Shown here: in pieces, positions 32,497 to 40,807 of the stretch
Layout of the letters: the number at the start of each line of letters is the position of its first letter
Position numbering within the stretch: position 1 is the stretch's first letter
From: a virus
DNA length: 64,000 nt
Strand: one strand, 5' to 3'
Virus record (IMG/VR): IMGVR_UViG_3300014502_000001
Span: 1 to 64,000 of that record
Program-made: the position numbers and the translations under genes
The notes under the pieces: model-generated
Database searches by the model: none
Seen by the model: the letters and a program-made list of their open reading frames with translations, nothing else
What the model was told of the DNA's origin: nothing

Positions 32497-33672
32497 TTAG
32501 TCCTTTTTGGCATGCTTAGCGCGAATCGCTTCGATGCGAGCACGCACAGCATCCTTGGTGTTGGAAAGCGCCGACGCTTTGGGTGCAGGAGCAGCCGCTT
32601 TGGGCACAACCGCAGGCACAGGCTTCACCGCCGCCTTGATAGTCGCTTTGCTGACTTTGGGCGCAGGAGCTTCCTCTTCCTCTTCGGGAGCAGCTTCCTC
32701 GGCCTCGGGAGCCTCTTCCTCAGGCGTGTCTTCGGCGGGAGGCTCGGTGGACACTTCCTCTTCCTCAACGGGCTCGTCCTCTTCCTCAACGGGCTCTTCG
32801 GGCTCCGCTGCGGCAGGCTTGCGTCCAGGGATAGGCCGCGCTTTGGGAGGAGCAGGCTTTTCTTCTTCGGGCTCCGCGCCCTCGGCCTCAGCCAGATCAC
32901 GCAGAGCCTTTCTCAGCTCAGTGCGTTCATCCAGCGTGCCAAAGGTTTTGGTGTGCGCCACGTCATAATCGATGGGCGCATACATCTCAATGTTCTCGGG
33001 AATGAGCTCGGTGATCTGTTTGGCCCACTTAGCGATATGCTCCTTGGTGCCCAGCGGCGTCGGATCGGTGACCTGGAGCTGATACATTCTGCTCGGATCC
33101 AGCAGAGGATTGAAAACCAGAATGATATCCCGGCCCGGAGCCTTGACAGTGCCGTCCTCGTTGAAGGTGTCGAAAATGTTGGACATGCGACCCTTGGTTT
33201 TCACCAGCCGCACGATCCACTCCCAAACCGACTTGATGGGAGCCTCGTACAGTTTCACTTCGGGGAACGGCGCGGTGCCTTCCAAATACTGCTGATAGAG
33301 CTGGCGATCGATGACGTTGAAGACGCCGTATCGCTTGACCTGATACAGACGCGCCTTAACTTTATTGGTCTTGATCAGCTCGGAGAACTCTTCGCAACCA
33401 GGGCACGGCTGGCCATAGGTCTCCTGCATACACACATAGCTCTCAATGTCCTTGCGCCCGTCCGGAAGGAAACCATGATTGATGAAATGACGACCATAGC
33501 GCATATGCCAGCTGGCCTTGCTACCAGCCTTGCGCGGCAGCACGCGGATCAGATTTTCGACTTCCTTCTGCGGCTTCCAGAACATCTTGGCATATTTCGA
33601 TTTGCGCTTGTCCTCGTCGGCCAGCGCCTTGCCGTCCTGTTCTTCGTCCGGTCGATCAAAATACTTTGGCAT
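32497..33672 (-). CDS. Single-stranded-DNA-binding protein, gp32-like, with long tail
   Basis: A 391-residue protein. The first 260 residues match the gp32 group in look: a basic N-terminus, MRYGRHFINHGFLPDG, a zinc-site candidate CPGC with upstream His/Cys, aromatic-rich strands and VFNPLLDP. Residues about 265-345 are extremely acidic and Pro/Glu-rich. The last 45 are Lys/Ala/Pro-rich with a basic end. SSB tails are normally acidic only, so the added basic, H1-like end is unusual. The gene lies between the recombinase and the UvsY-like gene. Confidence 0.8.
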   Translation of the reverse strand: MPKYFDRPDEEQDGKALADEDKRKSKYAKMFWKPQKEVENLIRVLPRKAGSKASWHMRYGRHFINHGFLPDGRKDIESYVCMQETYGQPCPGCEEFSELIKTNKVKARLYQVKRYGVFNVIDRQLYQQYLEGTAPFPEVKLYEAPIKSVWEWIVRLVKTKGRMSNIFDTFNEDGTVKAPGRDIILVFNPLLDPSRMYQLQVTDPTPLGTKEHIAKWAKQITELIPENIEMYAPIDYDVAHTKTFGTLDERTELRKALRDLAEAEGAEPEEEKPAPPKARPIPGRKPAAAEPEEPVEEEDEPVEEEEVSTEPPAEDTPEEEAPEAEEAAPEEEEEAPAPKVSKATIKAAVKPVPAVVPKAAAPAPKASALSNTKDAVRARIEAIRAKHAKKD

Positions 33673-33683
33673 ATATTTCTCCT

Positions 33684-34190
33684 TTATGCCTTTGACGTGT
33701 TACGGCCCGGACCCATCTCTGGCTCATTCTCGGAATTCGGCTTGCGGATATAAAGTGTGGAGTCAGCTTGGATGCGCATGTTCGATGCAAGCGTCACCAG
33801 CATATCCTTGCGGTGACGAAACGCCTCTTTAATAGCGCCTAGCAATCCCACATTTTTACGCGCCACATTCACTCTGAGAACTGCCGCGATATAGTCCTCG
33901 TCAACCTTGACACTGTTGGCCACCAAATTTTCAGTGACCTTGCCCATCGATGCCAGCTGCTCACGATATTTCCCATCCAGGGAAGCTGTCGTTGTGTCCA
34001 GCTGGAGTTTTGCCTCCGCCAGTGCGGCCTCGGCCATTTCTCCGAGCACCGCATAATAAGCGTAAAGAGACGGCTGGTCCCTTAGCTCATTGTTGATCTC
34101 CTCCTCTGATAATTTTAATTCGTCCTCATAATCCAGATTGACGGTCTGTTCCTCTGAGATGATGAGAGTCAGCGGTCCGAGCTTTTCCAT
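33684..34190 (-). CDS. UvsY-like recombination mediator
   Basis: A 168-residue protein whose middle part matches the pattern of UvsY-type mediators: LYAYYAVLGEMAEAALAEAK, VTENLVANSVKVDEDYIAAV and VGLLGAIKEAFRHRKDML. These proteins load the UvsX recombinase onto SSB-coated DNA. Its position directly beside the SSB and RecA-like genes supports the call. It overlaps the preceding gene by 22 bases. Confidence 0.7.
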   Translation of the reverse strand: MEKLGPLTLIISEEQTVNLDYEDELKLSEEEINNELRDQPSLYAYYAVLGEMAEAALAEAKLQLDTTTASLDGKYREQLASMGKVTENLVANSVKVDEDYIAAVLRVNVARKNVGLLGAIKEAFRHRKDMLVTLASNMRIQADSTLYIRKPNSENEPEMGPGRNTSKA

Positions 34191-34507
34191 TCTTCACTCC
34201 TTGATTTTATTTTATCCTTCTCCGCATCAAGCGCTTCAAGCTGCTTAATGATCTCCTCGACAAAAGGATGTCTTTTGAAAACCTCCGACAGACAAACAGG
34301 GCACATCGCAAATATGTACCATCTTTTTTTGTCTAGAGCAGTGGGAACCTGGTCTGGGGTCATTCTTTTTTTGCAGTGAATGCACATAAGCTTTGCAATG
34401 GCCTCATCACGCGTCATGCCAAAGCTCCGCATCGCAACCAGGTCATTAAGGCTAGGAGTAGAGCCGCCGTTCTCTTTTTCCACGTTCTCCCCTTGTAATT
34501 CTCTCAT
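34169..34507 (-). CDS. Small zinc-binding protein
   Basis: A 112-residue protein with CIHCKKRM (about 42-49) and CPVCLSEV (about 69-76), a likely four-Cys zinc site, and a charged helical C-terminus. The start at 34507 is close to a GAGGTG and only 12 bases below the -10 box of the promoter upstream. Unknown role in the recombination operon. Confidence 0.68.
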   Translation of the reverse strand: MRELQGENVEKENGGSTPSLNDLVAMRSFGMTRDEAIAKLMCIHCKKRMTPDQVPTALDKKRWYIFAMCPVCLSEVFKRHPFVEEIIKQLEALDAEKDKIKSRSEEWKSSDR

Positions 34508-34518
34508 TTCGCACCTCT

Positions 34519-34546
34519 ATTATACTGTTCCCCAGCTTTTATTCAA
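34519..34546 (-). promoter_or_regulatory. Sigma-70-type promoter of the recombination train
   Basis: On the minus strand TTGAAT, 16 bases and TATAAT lie in the small gap after the polymerase gene; the -35 box is within the end of that gene. It should transcribe the UvsY-like, SSB, RecA, FEN and Mre11/Rad50 genes. The predicted start site leaves a very short leader. Confidence 0.68.
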
Positions 34547-37500
34547 CCGGAATAATGCGCAAAAACATATCTGAAAACACCTTCACCGCCGCGTCCAACT
34601 CGGCCCTATGACTAGCATCATAGCTAACCATTGAAGGGTGGATACAATAGACCAGCCACGCACCCAGCGACTCACTCCATTCAGCCGTGCCGTTACGATC
34701 CATAATGCTAGCCTTATTGTCACCTGTGACCCAATGAAGCGCTGTTTTGCCAAGCGACAATATCAGCCTTGGCTTTTGCACCGCTATTTCTTTCCTGAGC
34801 CACTGAGCACTGCAAAACGCAGGAACGCGCAGATCAACAATCTTATTATCCTTGGGTCTACATTTCAGAACGTTGGTCACCCAGAAAAGATCTCTGCTCA
34901 GTCCATGCTTATCCAGAGAGCCCCAGAGCGTCCTACCCGCCTTGCCTACAAATGGAAGACCAGAAGCGTCCTCATCAGCGCCTGGAGCTTCACCAATAAT
35001 CATGGTCTGGAATATGCCCGCTGAAAAGGGTGTTGGTCTTTTGCATATCTTGTACGCTGGGCAAAGCTCGCACTTCTGAATATCAGCGGCCAGATTTATG
35101 GCCTCACGGCGTGTGTCAACATACGGCACTATGCCTCTGTAATCAAGCATTCCCAGATCGCCCTTTTTAATGTAATCCATAAATTGGAATCGATCCATGA
35201 ATATGTTTGACGTTTTGGCTGGCTTATTGGCACGCATGATGATCATACGGCTAGCAATTTCTTCAATCTCGCCCTTTAGCTCTGAATGATATAGCTTGCC
35301 AGTCACCGTTGAATAGGTCAGAGAAGTGTCGTCTCTAAATATGCCATAGCAGCCGCCCAGGTCTGACGCATATCCTTTAACATCCACATCACTGCCCGTG
35401 CCGTGCGACTGTTCCACCTTTTGCCTGAATCCAAACTTGATCTCATCATATTTGCCAATGTGATAAGAGTATTCCGGTATGGCCTCGTTCTCTCGGCCGG
35501 ACAGATATGAAAGCTTCTTCACGCGGAAGTGTCTGCTCAGCAGCTCCACAAGAGCCTTATTCTGGGTGAGATATTCCTCTGGCATTTCATAGGCTAGCAC
35601 GTCTGTCTCGACATATGCAGAAGCGTCAATATCCTTATATTGCTTCTCGCTGGTGGGAAACTTTTTCTTAGTCTCAAGATGCAGAACAAGCTTTTTGCGA
35701 TCCTCTTCAGATATGATTGAATCCAGAGCCTTGGAGCGCAGCAGGACTCTGATCTTTCCGATGTTGATCAAGCGCCTAGGAATATTGGCCGCAAAGTCAA
35801 ATATGTCCTCAAATTTACCGCCGTGCGCCTCCCGCGCCTTTACCAGCTCCAGGGCGGAGTTGGTACTGATACCTTTGATGATATCAAAGCCGCCGCGCAG
35901 CACGCCTGTATCTTCAATCGTCCATGAATATCCCGAGCAGTTAATGTCGGGAGATTTGATCTTCATGCCATGACGCTGAGCATCAGACAACAGTGGCACG
36001 ATGTCATCGTCCGAGGCTCGTACCAGAGTAGCATGGAAAAACTCTGTGGGATAATATACCTTTAACCACATCGTCCAATATCCCAGCATCGTATATTCAA
36101 CCGAGTGAGACTTATTGAAGCCATATGAATTATGGCTGACAAAATTGTTCGCGATGAAATTTGCAGGCTCTTCTTCCATCTCCATATCATAGGTCTCTCT
36201 CTCGCCTATAAACTTCTTCTCCACAATCTCCTCATCCTGAGTGAAATATCCTACACGATAGCGCCTGAACAAAGCGCTGTCAGTGTACGCTCTGTGATGC
36301 TTTCTGCAAAGAAGCATCGTGTTGTCCTCGGAATTGTCGGTCGTGTCGCCATTGATATGATGCATTTCAGGAAAACTCCCGGAGCCACAGACCTGGCAGC
36401 GACCACCATACTGATCCACAAGATGCTCACGACGCGCTTTTTCCTCATTAGTCGGACCCTCGCCTTTTCTGAATCTAGGACAAGTCTGGCCAAAGGACCC
36501 CGAGCCATATCCTTCTCCGTGTAATTTCTTCGGCAATTTCAGATCGCTGACTCTGATTCTGTCACCGACACTGATCTCAGAAACTGTCTTCCACTCTCCA
36601 CCAACCATAAAATGGTGCTCAGCGCTAGCGCGAACTGTTTTGTTACCGGCTGTCCTTATCAGATATACAGGCTTCATCCCTGTCTTCCATACTCTCTTTA
36701 TCGTATTGTAACGGACAAATCCATCATCATGCATCGATAGAATTTTCAAGCCACGACGCTTGAAATTATAATTATCCTGATACTTATACGCCTCCTCAAT
36801 AGTCATCTCGGAATCTTTGTGCTGATTAGAAGCACACCTGTATATTTTTGTATCACCAGTCAGGCATCCGAAGAATTTCATCAGCGTAAAAACCTTCTGG
36901 GCATCAGCCACCGACATGGTTCCAAGCTTTTGAACGCCCGCCAGCCAGTCTTTTCTGAATGTCTCAAACTTATCCTGGCCCTCAGATTTAGAAACTACCT
37001 TTCTGATGACATCCACCGTGCGCCAGGGGATGCCAGAAAGCTTATTCAGAATCCTCATCATCTGCTCTTGATAAAGAACGATGCCATATGTCTCGCCCAG
37101 CAGCTCTTTCATCTGAGCATTGATATAAGTTGGCTTTTCCACGCCGTCTTTATAAAGAATGAATTTGCTAGCCATACCGCTGCGCAGCGTGCCAGGTCTA
37201 AATAATGAATTCACCTGCACGAGCTCGTTGAAATTTTTAGGCTTAAAGTTGCGGATATACTGAATCATGCCCGCTGAGCCAAACTGAAATATGCCCGCCG
37301 TATCAGCCTTTGTAAAAGCCTCAAGCACTTTTGGGTCATCCAGCGGCAGCGTTGAATAATCAGCGACCACATTGTGACGGCGCTTTATCTCCTCTTTAGC
37401 TAGGCGCAGGATATTCAGCGTCTTCAGACCCAGAGCGTCTATCTTCATTACGCCGGCAAATTCAATATCATGCTTGTCCCAGTTGACCGCTAAATCGCCA

Positions 37501-39086
37501 GACTTGGTTTTCACCACAACACATTTGTGGCCTGAATATAAGTCCTCGACATCCACAACCAGACCCGCCGCGTGAACACCTTTAGTCTTAATGTTACCTT
37601 CGATCTTTTTGCAGATCTGGATAACATAGGGATATTTCTTATTAAACTCCTTAGCATTTTCGAACAGTGCCACTGTGTCCTCAACAGAAAAGTCAGCTCG
37701 CGCATCGCCGCCTGACCTGACCAGAATCTGTTTGGCTATTTGATCCACCTCAACCAGCGGCACCGAGAACACTCGTGACACGTCACGCACTACGCCGCGC
37801 CCCTTCATCGTGGAAAAGGTGCTCACAGCCGTCACAGAACGCTCACCATATTTGTCACGCATGTGCTGAATAACACGGTCGCGCTCAGCATCCTCAAAAT
37901 CCAAATCGATATCTGGCAGATCGTGACGCTCTGGGGAAATGAAGCGCTCAAACATCAGCCCATACTCGAGTGGATTCACGTCGGTGATGCCCAGCAAATA
38001 TGCCACCAGACTTCCACCCACAGAGCCGCGTCCAGGACCCACCATACAGCCATTGTGTTTAGCCCACAGAACCATTTCCTGAACAAGCAGAAAATATTCC
38101 GCAAAGCCTAGCTTGATGATCTCTCCCAATTCATATTCACAGCGCTCTACCACTTCCTCTGTACCCAGGGACTCAACATTCTCTATGACGTTGAAACACT
38201 GCTCACGCAAATATGCGCCAGGATCTTCACGCGCTTCCTCATAGGCTAGCGGCACACTGACCTTGCCCGCCTTAAATTCCCATGTGCACTTAGCCGCCAC
38301 CTCATCCCAGATCTCTGCCATCATCAGCTCTGAGTTCTTGAACCCAAGCTCCTGCGCACAGACCACCATTTCCTCATATGTTTTAAGATGCAGATCAGCC
38401 ATATCTGCGGGCGCGGGCTCGTTAGGTAGCATCTTCTGGTTGAAGCTCAAGCGCCTTATGACCTCACGCGCTTGCCAGTCCTCTGGCTTTATATAATGGA
38501 CATCACCAGTGAATATGATCTTACCACCCATCAGCTCCTGCATATCTCTGAGCAGTTGACTATACTCCCTCTGGGGAAGATAGTTCTTGAGCATTGGAGC
38601 TTCCCAATAAAAGTCGTCACCAAATTTATCCATGATCTGCGGAACCAGGTCACCCATATTTGGATGAGCCAGCACACCCTCTGTGCAAGCCGTCAAATAT
38701 ACACAGTCCTGTATCTCGCTCAAGAGATATTTCCAGTCAATACGCGGACGGATATAAAAGCCTTCTGTATTGGCCTTTGTTAAGGCACGCATGATGGAGC
38801 TAAAGCCGTTGCTATTTTTGGCCAGCAGCACAGCATGCCAGCGCCGCTTATCGCTGCGGTCAGCCAAATCATCAACGACATAAAACTCGCAACCCAAAAT
38901 GGGATTTGCGCCTGCCTTTTTAACGGTCTGATAAAACTGAATAGCTCCATCCACCGTTCCATGATCAGTTAAGGCTATGTCCTTAATGCCATATCCCTTG
39001 ATCACAGCATCAAGCTGATCAATGCGAATGATGGAATCTTGAATCGAGAACTCTGAATGGAAATGGAAAGCGCTAACAGGCTTCAT
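34539..39086 (-). CDS. DNA polymerase III alpha with intein and C-terminal uracil-DNA glycosylase
   Basis: A 1515-residue replicative polymerase of the bacterial DnaE type. Its modules in order: PHP domain (FHFHSEFSIQD, LTDHGTVDGA, about 1-200); palm with GPGRGSVGGSLVAYLLG, the catalytic pair in LPDIDLDFEDAERDR and the third Asp in VMKIDALGLKTL; an intein of 246 residues (741-986) inserted before SYGFNKSHS; then polymerase fingers and the helical region. From about residue 1325 there is a family-4-like uracil-DNA glycosylase (Cys1339 and C1342 in CELCPAYKICKR, then IIGEAPGADEDASGLPFVG, NVLKCRP, and CIHPSMV). This takes the place of the usual OB/tau-binding tail. After splicing about 1269 residues remain. 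Confidence 0.93.
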   Translation of the reverse strand: MKPVSAFHFHSEFSIQDSIIRIDQLDAVIKGYGIKDIALTDHGTVDGAIQFYQTVKKAGANPILGCEFYVVDDLADRSDKRRWHAVLLAKNSNGFSSIMRALTKANTEGFYIRPRIDWKYLLSEIQDCVYLTACTEGVLAHPNMGDLVPQIMDKFGDDFYWEAPMLKNYLPQREYSQLLRDMQELMGGKIIFTGDVHYIKPEDWQAREVIRRLSFNQKMLPNEPAPADMADLHLKTYEEMVVCAQELGFKNSELMMAEIWDEVAAKCTWEFKAGKVSVPLAYEEAREDPGAYLREQCFNVIENVESLGTEEVVERCEYELGEIIKLGFAEYFLLVQEMVLWAKHNGCMVGPGRGSVGGSLVAYLLGITDVNPLEYGLMFERFISPERHDLPDIDLDFEDAERDRVIQHMRDKYGERSVTAVSTFSTMKGRGVVRDVSRVFSVPLVEVDQIAKQILVRSGGDARADFSVEDTVALFENAKEFNKKYPYVIQICKKIEGNIKTKGVHAAGLVVDVEDLYSGHKCVVVKTKSGDLAVNWDKHDIEFAGVMKIDALGLKTLNILRLAKEEIKRRHNVVADYSTLPLDDPKVLEAFTKADTAGIFQFGSAGMIQYIRNFKPKNFNELVQVNSLFRPGTLRSGMASKFILYKDGVEKPTYINAQMKELLGETYGIVLYQEQMMRILNKLSGIPWRTVDVIRKVVSKSEGQDKFETFRKDWLAGVQKLGTMSVADAQKVFTLMKFFGCLTGDTKIYRCASNQHKDSEMTIEEAYKYQDNYNFKRRGLKILSMHDDGFVRYNTIKRVWKTGMKPVYLIRTAGNKTVRASAEHHFMVGGEWKTVSEISVGDRIRVSDLKLPKKLHGEGYGSGSFGQTCPRFRKGEGPTNEEKARREHLVDQYGGRCQVCGSGSFPEMHHINGDTTDNSEDNTMLLCRKHHRAYTDSALFRRYRVGYFTQDEEIVEKKFIGERETYDMEMEEEPANFIANNFVSHNSYGFNKSHSVEYTMLGYWTMWLKVYYPTEFFHATLVRASDDDIVPLLSDAQRHGMKIKSPDINCSGYSWTIEDTGVLRGGFDIIKGISTNSALELVKAREAHGGKFEDIFDFAANIPRRLINIGKIRVLLRSKALDSIISEEDRKKLVLHLETKKKFPTSEKQYKDIDASAYVETDVLAYEMPEEYLTQNKALVELLSRHFRVKKLSYLSGRENEAIPEYSYHIGKYDEIKFGFRQKVEQSHGTGSDVDVKGYASDLGGCYGIFRDDTSLTYSTVTGKLYHSELKGEIEEIASRMIIMRANKPAKTSNIFMDRFQFMDYIKKGDLGMLDYRGIVPYVDTRREAINLAADIQKCELCPAYKICKRPTPFSAGIFQTMIIGEAPGADEDASGLPFVGKAGRTLWGSLDKHGLSRDLFWVTNVLKCRPKDNKIVDLRVPAFCSAQWLRKEIAVQKPRLILSLGKTALHWVTGDNKASIMDRNGTAEWSESLGAWLVYCIHPSMVSYDASHRAELDAAVKVFSDMFLRIIPVE
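36129..36866 (-). other. Intein with HNH homing endonuclease in the polymerase
   Basis: The intein spans residues 741-986 of the polymerase. It begins with the splicing Cys in CLTGDTKIYRC and ends with the typical VSHN followed by the +1 Ser in SYGFNKSHS. Block B is visible as VRASAEHHFMV. A central HNH nuclease sits between splicing halves: CQVCGSGSFPEMHHINGD, then CRKHHRAY. The insertion is a few residues upstream of the known cyanobacterial DnaE split-intein site. Both splicing blocks and the nuclease look intact. Confidence 0.9.
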
Positions 39087-39089
39087 GCA

Positions 39090-39434
39090 TCACCATACCA
39101 ATTCAAATTTGATGGGCTCTTCTCTCTTCACGTTTATTTTAGTGATTGACTCAATAGCAGCACAGGCCTGCCACCAAAGCGCCGTATCACTAATGGGAAT
39201 CTTAGCGATCCAGAGATCATCATAGTCAGGATCTCTTTCCACGACAATCCTGCCAAATGTCCGACGAGTCTGCCAATAGGCTAGTCGCACAGTGACGATG
39301 CCGTCTCCCACATTTTCAATAAACGCCCTTATCCCTGGCAAGCGCTTAAATTCTGGAGTGGTATCATCGCGCCACTCAGCAGATTGTCGCACCTCTCTAT
39401 TCACCAGCCTATTCACTGCCGCTTCTATTTCCAT
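39090..39434 (-). CDS. Unknown protein, 114 residues
   Basis: An alpha/beta protein starting MEIEAAVNRLVNREVRQSAE, with a beta-rich middle (GIVTVRLAYWQTRRTFGRIV) and a helix carrying WWQACAAIESITK. It shares some layout (WWQAC/WHACR-type Trp-Ala-Cys helix) with its upstream neighbour, so the two may be distantly related. No known family. Confidence 0.62.
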   Translation of the reverse strand: MEIEAAVNRLVNREVRQSAEWRDDTTPEFKRLPGIRAFIENVGDGIVTVRLAYWQTRRTFGRIVVERDPDYDDLWIAKIPISDTALWWQACAAIESITKINVKREEPIKFELVW

Positions 39435-39437
39435 AGG

Positions 39438-39794
39438 TCAGAATCTCAACAGAGCTTCAATGGGCCATTCCGGCTTGACGTCGAAATTGCCGTGCTCTTC
39501 AAGCACACATCTGCATGCGTGCCAGAAATTTTCGTCCTCATTTCGAAATACTCTGAGCACCCAAACATTTCTCGCCTTGCAGTCTTTCTCAAGGAAAGCC
39601 ATAGCGACGCCCAGCAGAGAACCATTCAGGCGCTTTAGTGTCACAGGAACGTGATTTGGCGCTTTCTCTTCTGGACAATAAAAACCCAGCATTCCTGGCA
39701 TCAGCTTGTAACGCTCAGGCAGCTGTTTCCACCACGCAGAGTTCTCCTTTTCTTCTCCGATCCGCTTGAAGAGTTTCACTTCTTTCATGATCAT
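39438..39794 (-). CDS. Unknown protein, 118 residues
   Basis: The start is set at ATG 39794, 8 bases after AAAGGAG; three ATGs lie close together here. The protein has a basic N-terminus (MKEVKLFKRIGEEKENSAWW), a beta-rich centre and FWHACRCVLEEHGNF, which echoes the downstream gene. No family recognised. Confidence 0.6.
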   Translation of the reverse strand: MIMKEVKLFKRIGEEKENSAWWKQLPERYKLMPGMLGFYCPEEKAPNHVPVTLKRLNGSLLGVAMAFLEKDCKARNVWVLRVFRNEDENFWHACRCVLEEHGNFDVKPEWPIEALLRF

Positions 39795-39807
39795 AATCAT
39801 TTCTCCT

Positions 39808-40008
39808 TTACAGATATCTTCCGTTTTCCCAAAGCACAGCTCCTGTCGTGGAGCTAACAACTCTCACCTTTTTGACTCTTGCACCGTCCCCAGAATCACG
39901 AATAGATATTGCAGCTTCTACTGCAGACTCTAGCGTATCTGTGACCTTAAAGTGAGCCCAGTTGAATTCTCTATTCCAGACTAATTCCACACAGAACTGA
40001 TCTCTCAT
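39808..40008 (-). CDS. Unknown protein, 66 residues
   Basis: A small alpha/beta protein (FCVELVWNREFNWAHFKVTD, a helix with SAVEAAISIRD, then VKKVRVVSSTTGAVLW). Coupled by short gaps to ThyX and the next gene. No function known. Confidence 0.6.
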   Translation of the reverse strand: MRDQFCVELVWNREFNWAHFKVTDTLESAVEAAISIRDSGDGARVKKVRVVSSTTGAVLWENGRYL

Positions 40009-40010
40009 GA

Positions 40011-40748
40011 TCAGCTCTTCACGAAATCTTTGATGCTCTGGACATATTTGCCTTCCACCGTTTCCAGCTTAGGCTTAAAGCCGCAGCCCTCGGCGTGAGG
40101 ACAAAAGCCGATATGCTCGCACGGCTTTTTGAACATGGGCCTGAATACGTCACCCATTTTCAGGCACACTTCCTCAATCATCAGAGCACTGACTTCTCGA
40201 ATTTCTCCCTGAGCCATCAGACAAAGGCGCGAGGATAAAAATGTCGAGAGATTGCGGAAGTTGATTGCCATCGTAATGGGTGAATGGATATTCAGCGGTA
40301 AAAGGCCGCGTGCCACTTGCACCTTTTCACCACGCTGAATAAGATGATTGTAGATGTCTTCGACCTTGAGCATGGATTGCTCATAGGCCATAGGATCTAT
40401 AACGTCGGGAGGCGTATGGTAGTCACCCGCCGTAGCAAAGCCTTCCTTGCTCACCACGCGCAAACTCTGGATGGAATATGCGGCGGTGCGGTGACGCGTG
40501 AGCTGCTGCTGAAAGGCACGACTCACATTTCTGAACAGCCAGTTGGTCAGGATGAATTCCTGCACGCCGCCCGTCAGCGGCTCGGCAGCCATGTACTCGA
40601 CAAAATCATTTTCCAGCTGCCGACTGACATGGCCCATAAACAGCGGATCATCAGAAACTTGACCGTGCATGTTCTTAAAAGCGAACAGCATTGTCCTCAA
40701 AGGCTCCGGCGTAAAATTGAAAAGAATGACCTGTGCGGTCTTACTCAT
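40011..40748 (-). CDS. thyX: Flavin-dependent thymidylate synthase ThyX
   Basis: A 245-residue enzyme that makes dTMP from dUMP using FAD and methylene-tetrahydrofolate. The family signature is present as RHRTAAYSIQSLR (85-97), with the dUMP-binding and flavin residues around it, and GYHTPPDVIDPM-type loops in this form. It stands directly behind the promoter at 40.77-40.80 kb and has AGGAG before its ATG. It supplies thymidylate for phage DNA synthesis. Confidence 0.92.
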   Translation of the reverse strand: MSKTAQVILFNFTPEPLRTMLFAFKNMHGQVSDDPLFMGHVSRQLENDFVEYMAAEPLTGGVQEFILTNWLFRNVSRAFQQQLTRHRTAAYSIQSLRVVSKEGFATAGDYHTPPDVIDPMAYEQSMLKVEDIYNHLIQRGEKVQVARGLLPLNIHSPITMAINFRNLSTFLSSRLCLMAQGEIREVSALMIEEVCLKMGDVFRPMFKKPCEHIGFCPHAEGCGFKPKLETVEGKYVQSIKDFVKS

Positions 40749-40767
40749 GGTGTTCTCCTATGGTCAT

Positions 40768-40796
40768 ATTATAGCCCAAACGAAAGACAAAGTAAA
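40768..40796 (-). promoter_or_regulatory. Sigma-70-type promoter upstream of thyX
   Basis: Minus-strand TTTACT, 17 bases and TATAAT in the 59-base gap before thyX. The same -35/-10 pair with the same spacing occurs at 50.31-50.34 kb. The start would be near 40762, giving a leader of about 13 bases with a good ribosome-binding site. Confidence 0.75.
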
Positions 40797-40807
40797 TGGG
40801 AAACATC

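Noticed and set aside
32512-33753. Plus-strand frame of 413 codons opposite the SSB gene
   Set aside because: It mirrors the acidic, repetitive SSB tail in antisense and has a simple Phe/Leu/Gly/Arg-biased product. The minus-strand frame has a coherent gp32-like fold and fits the operon.
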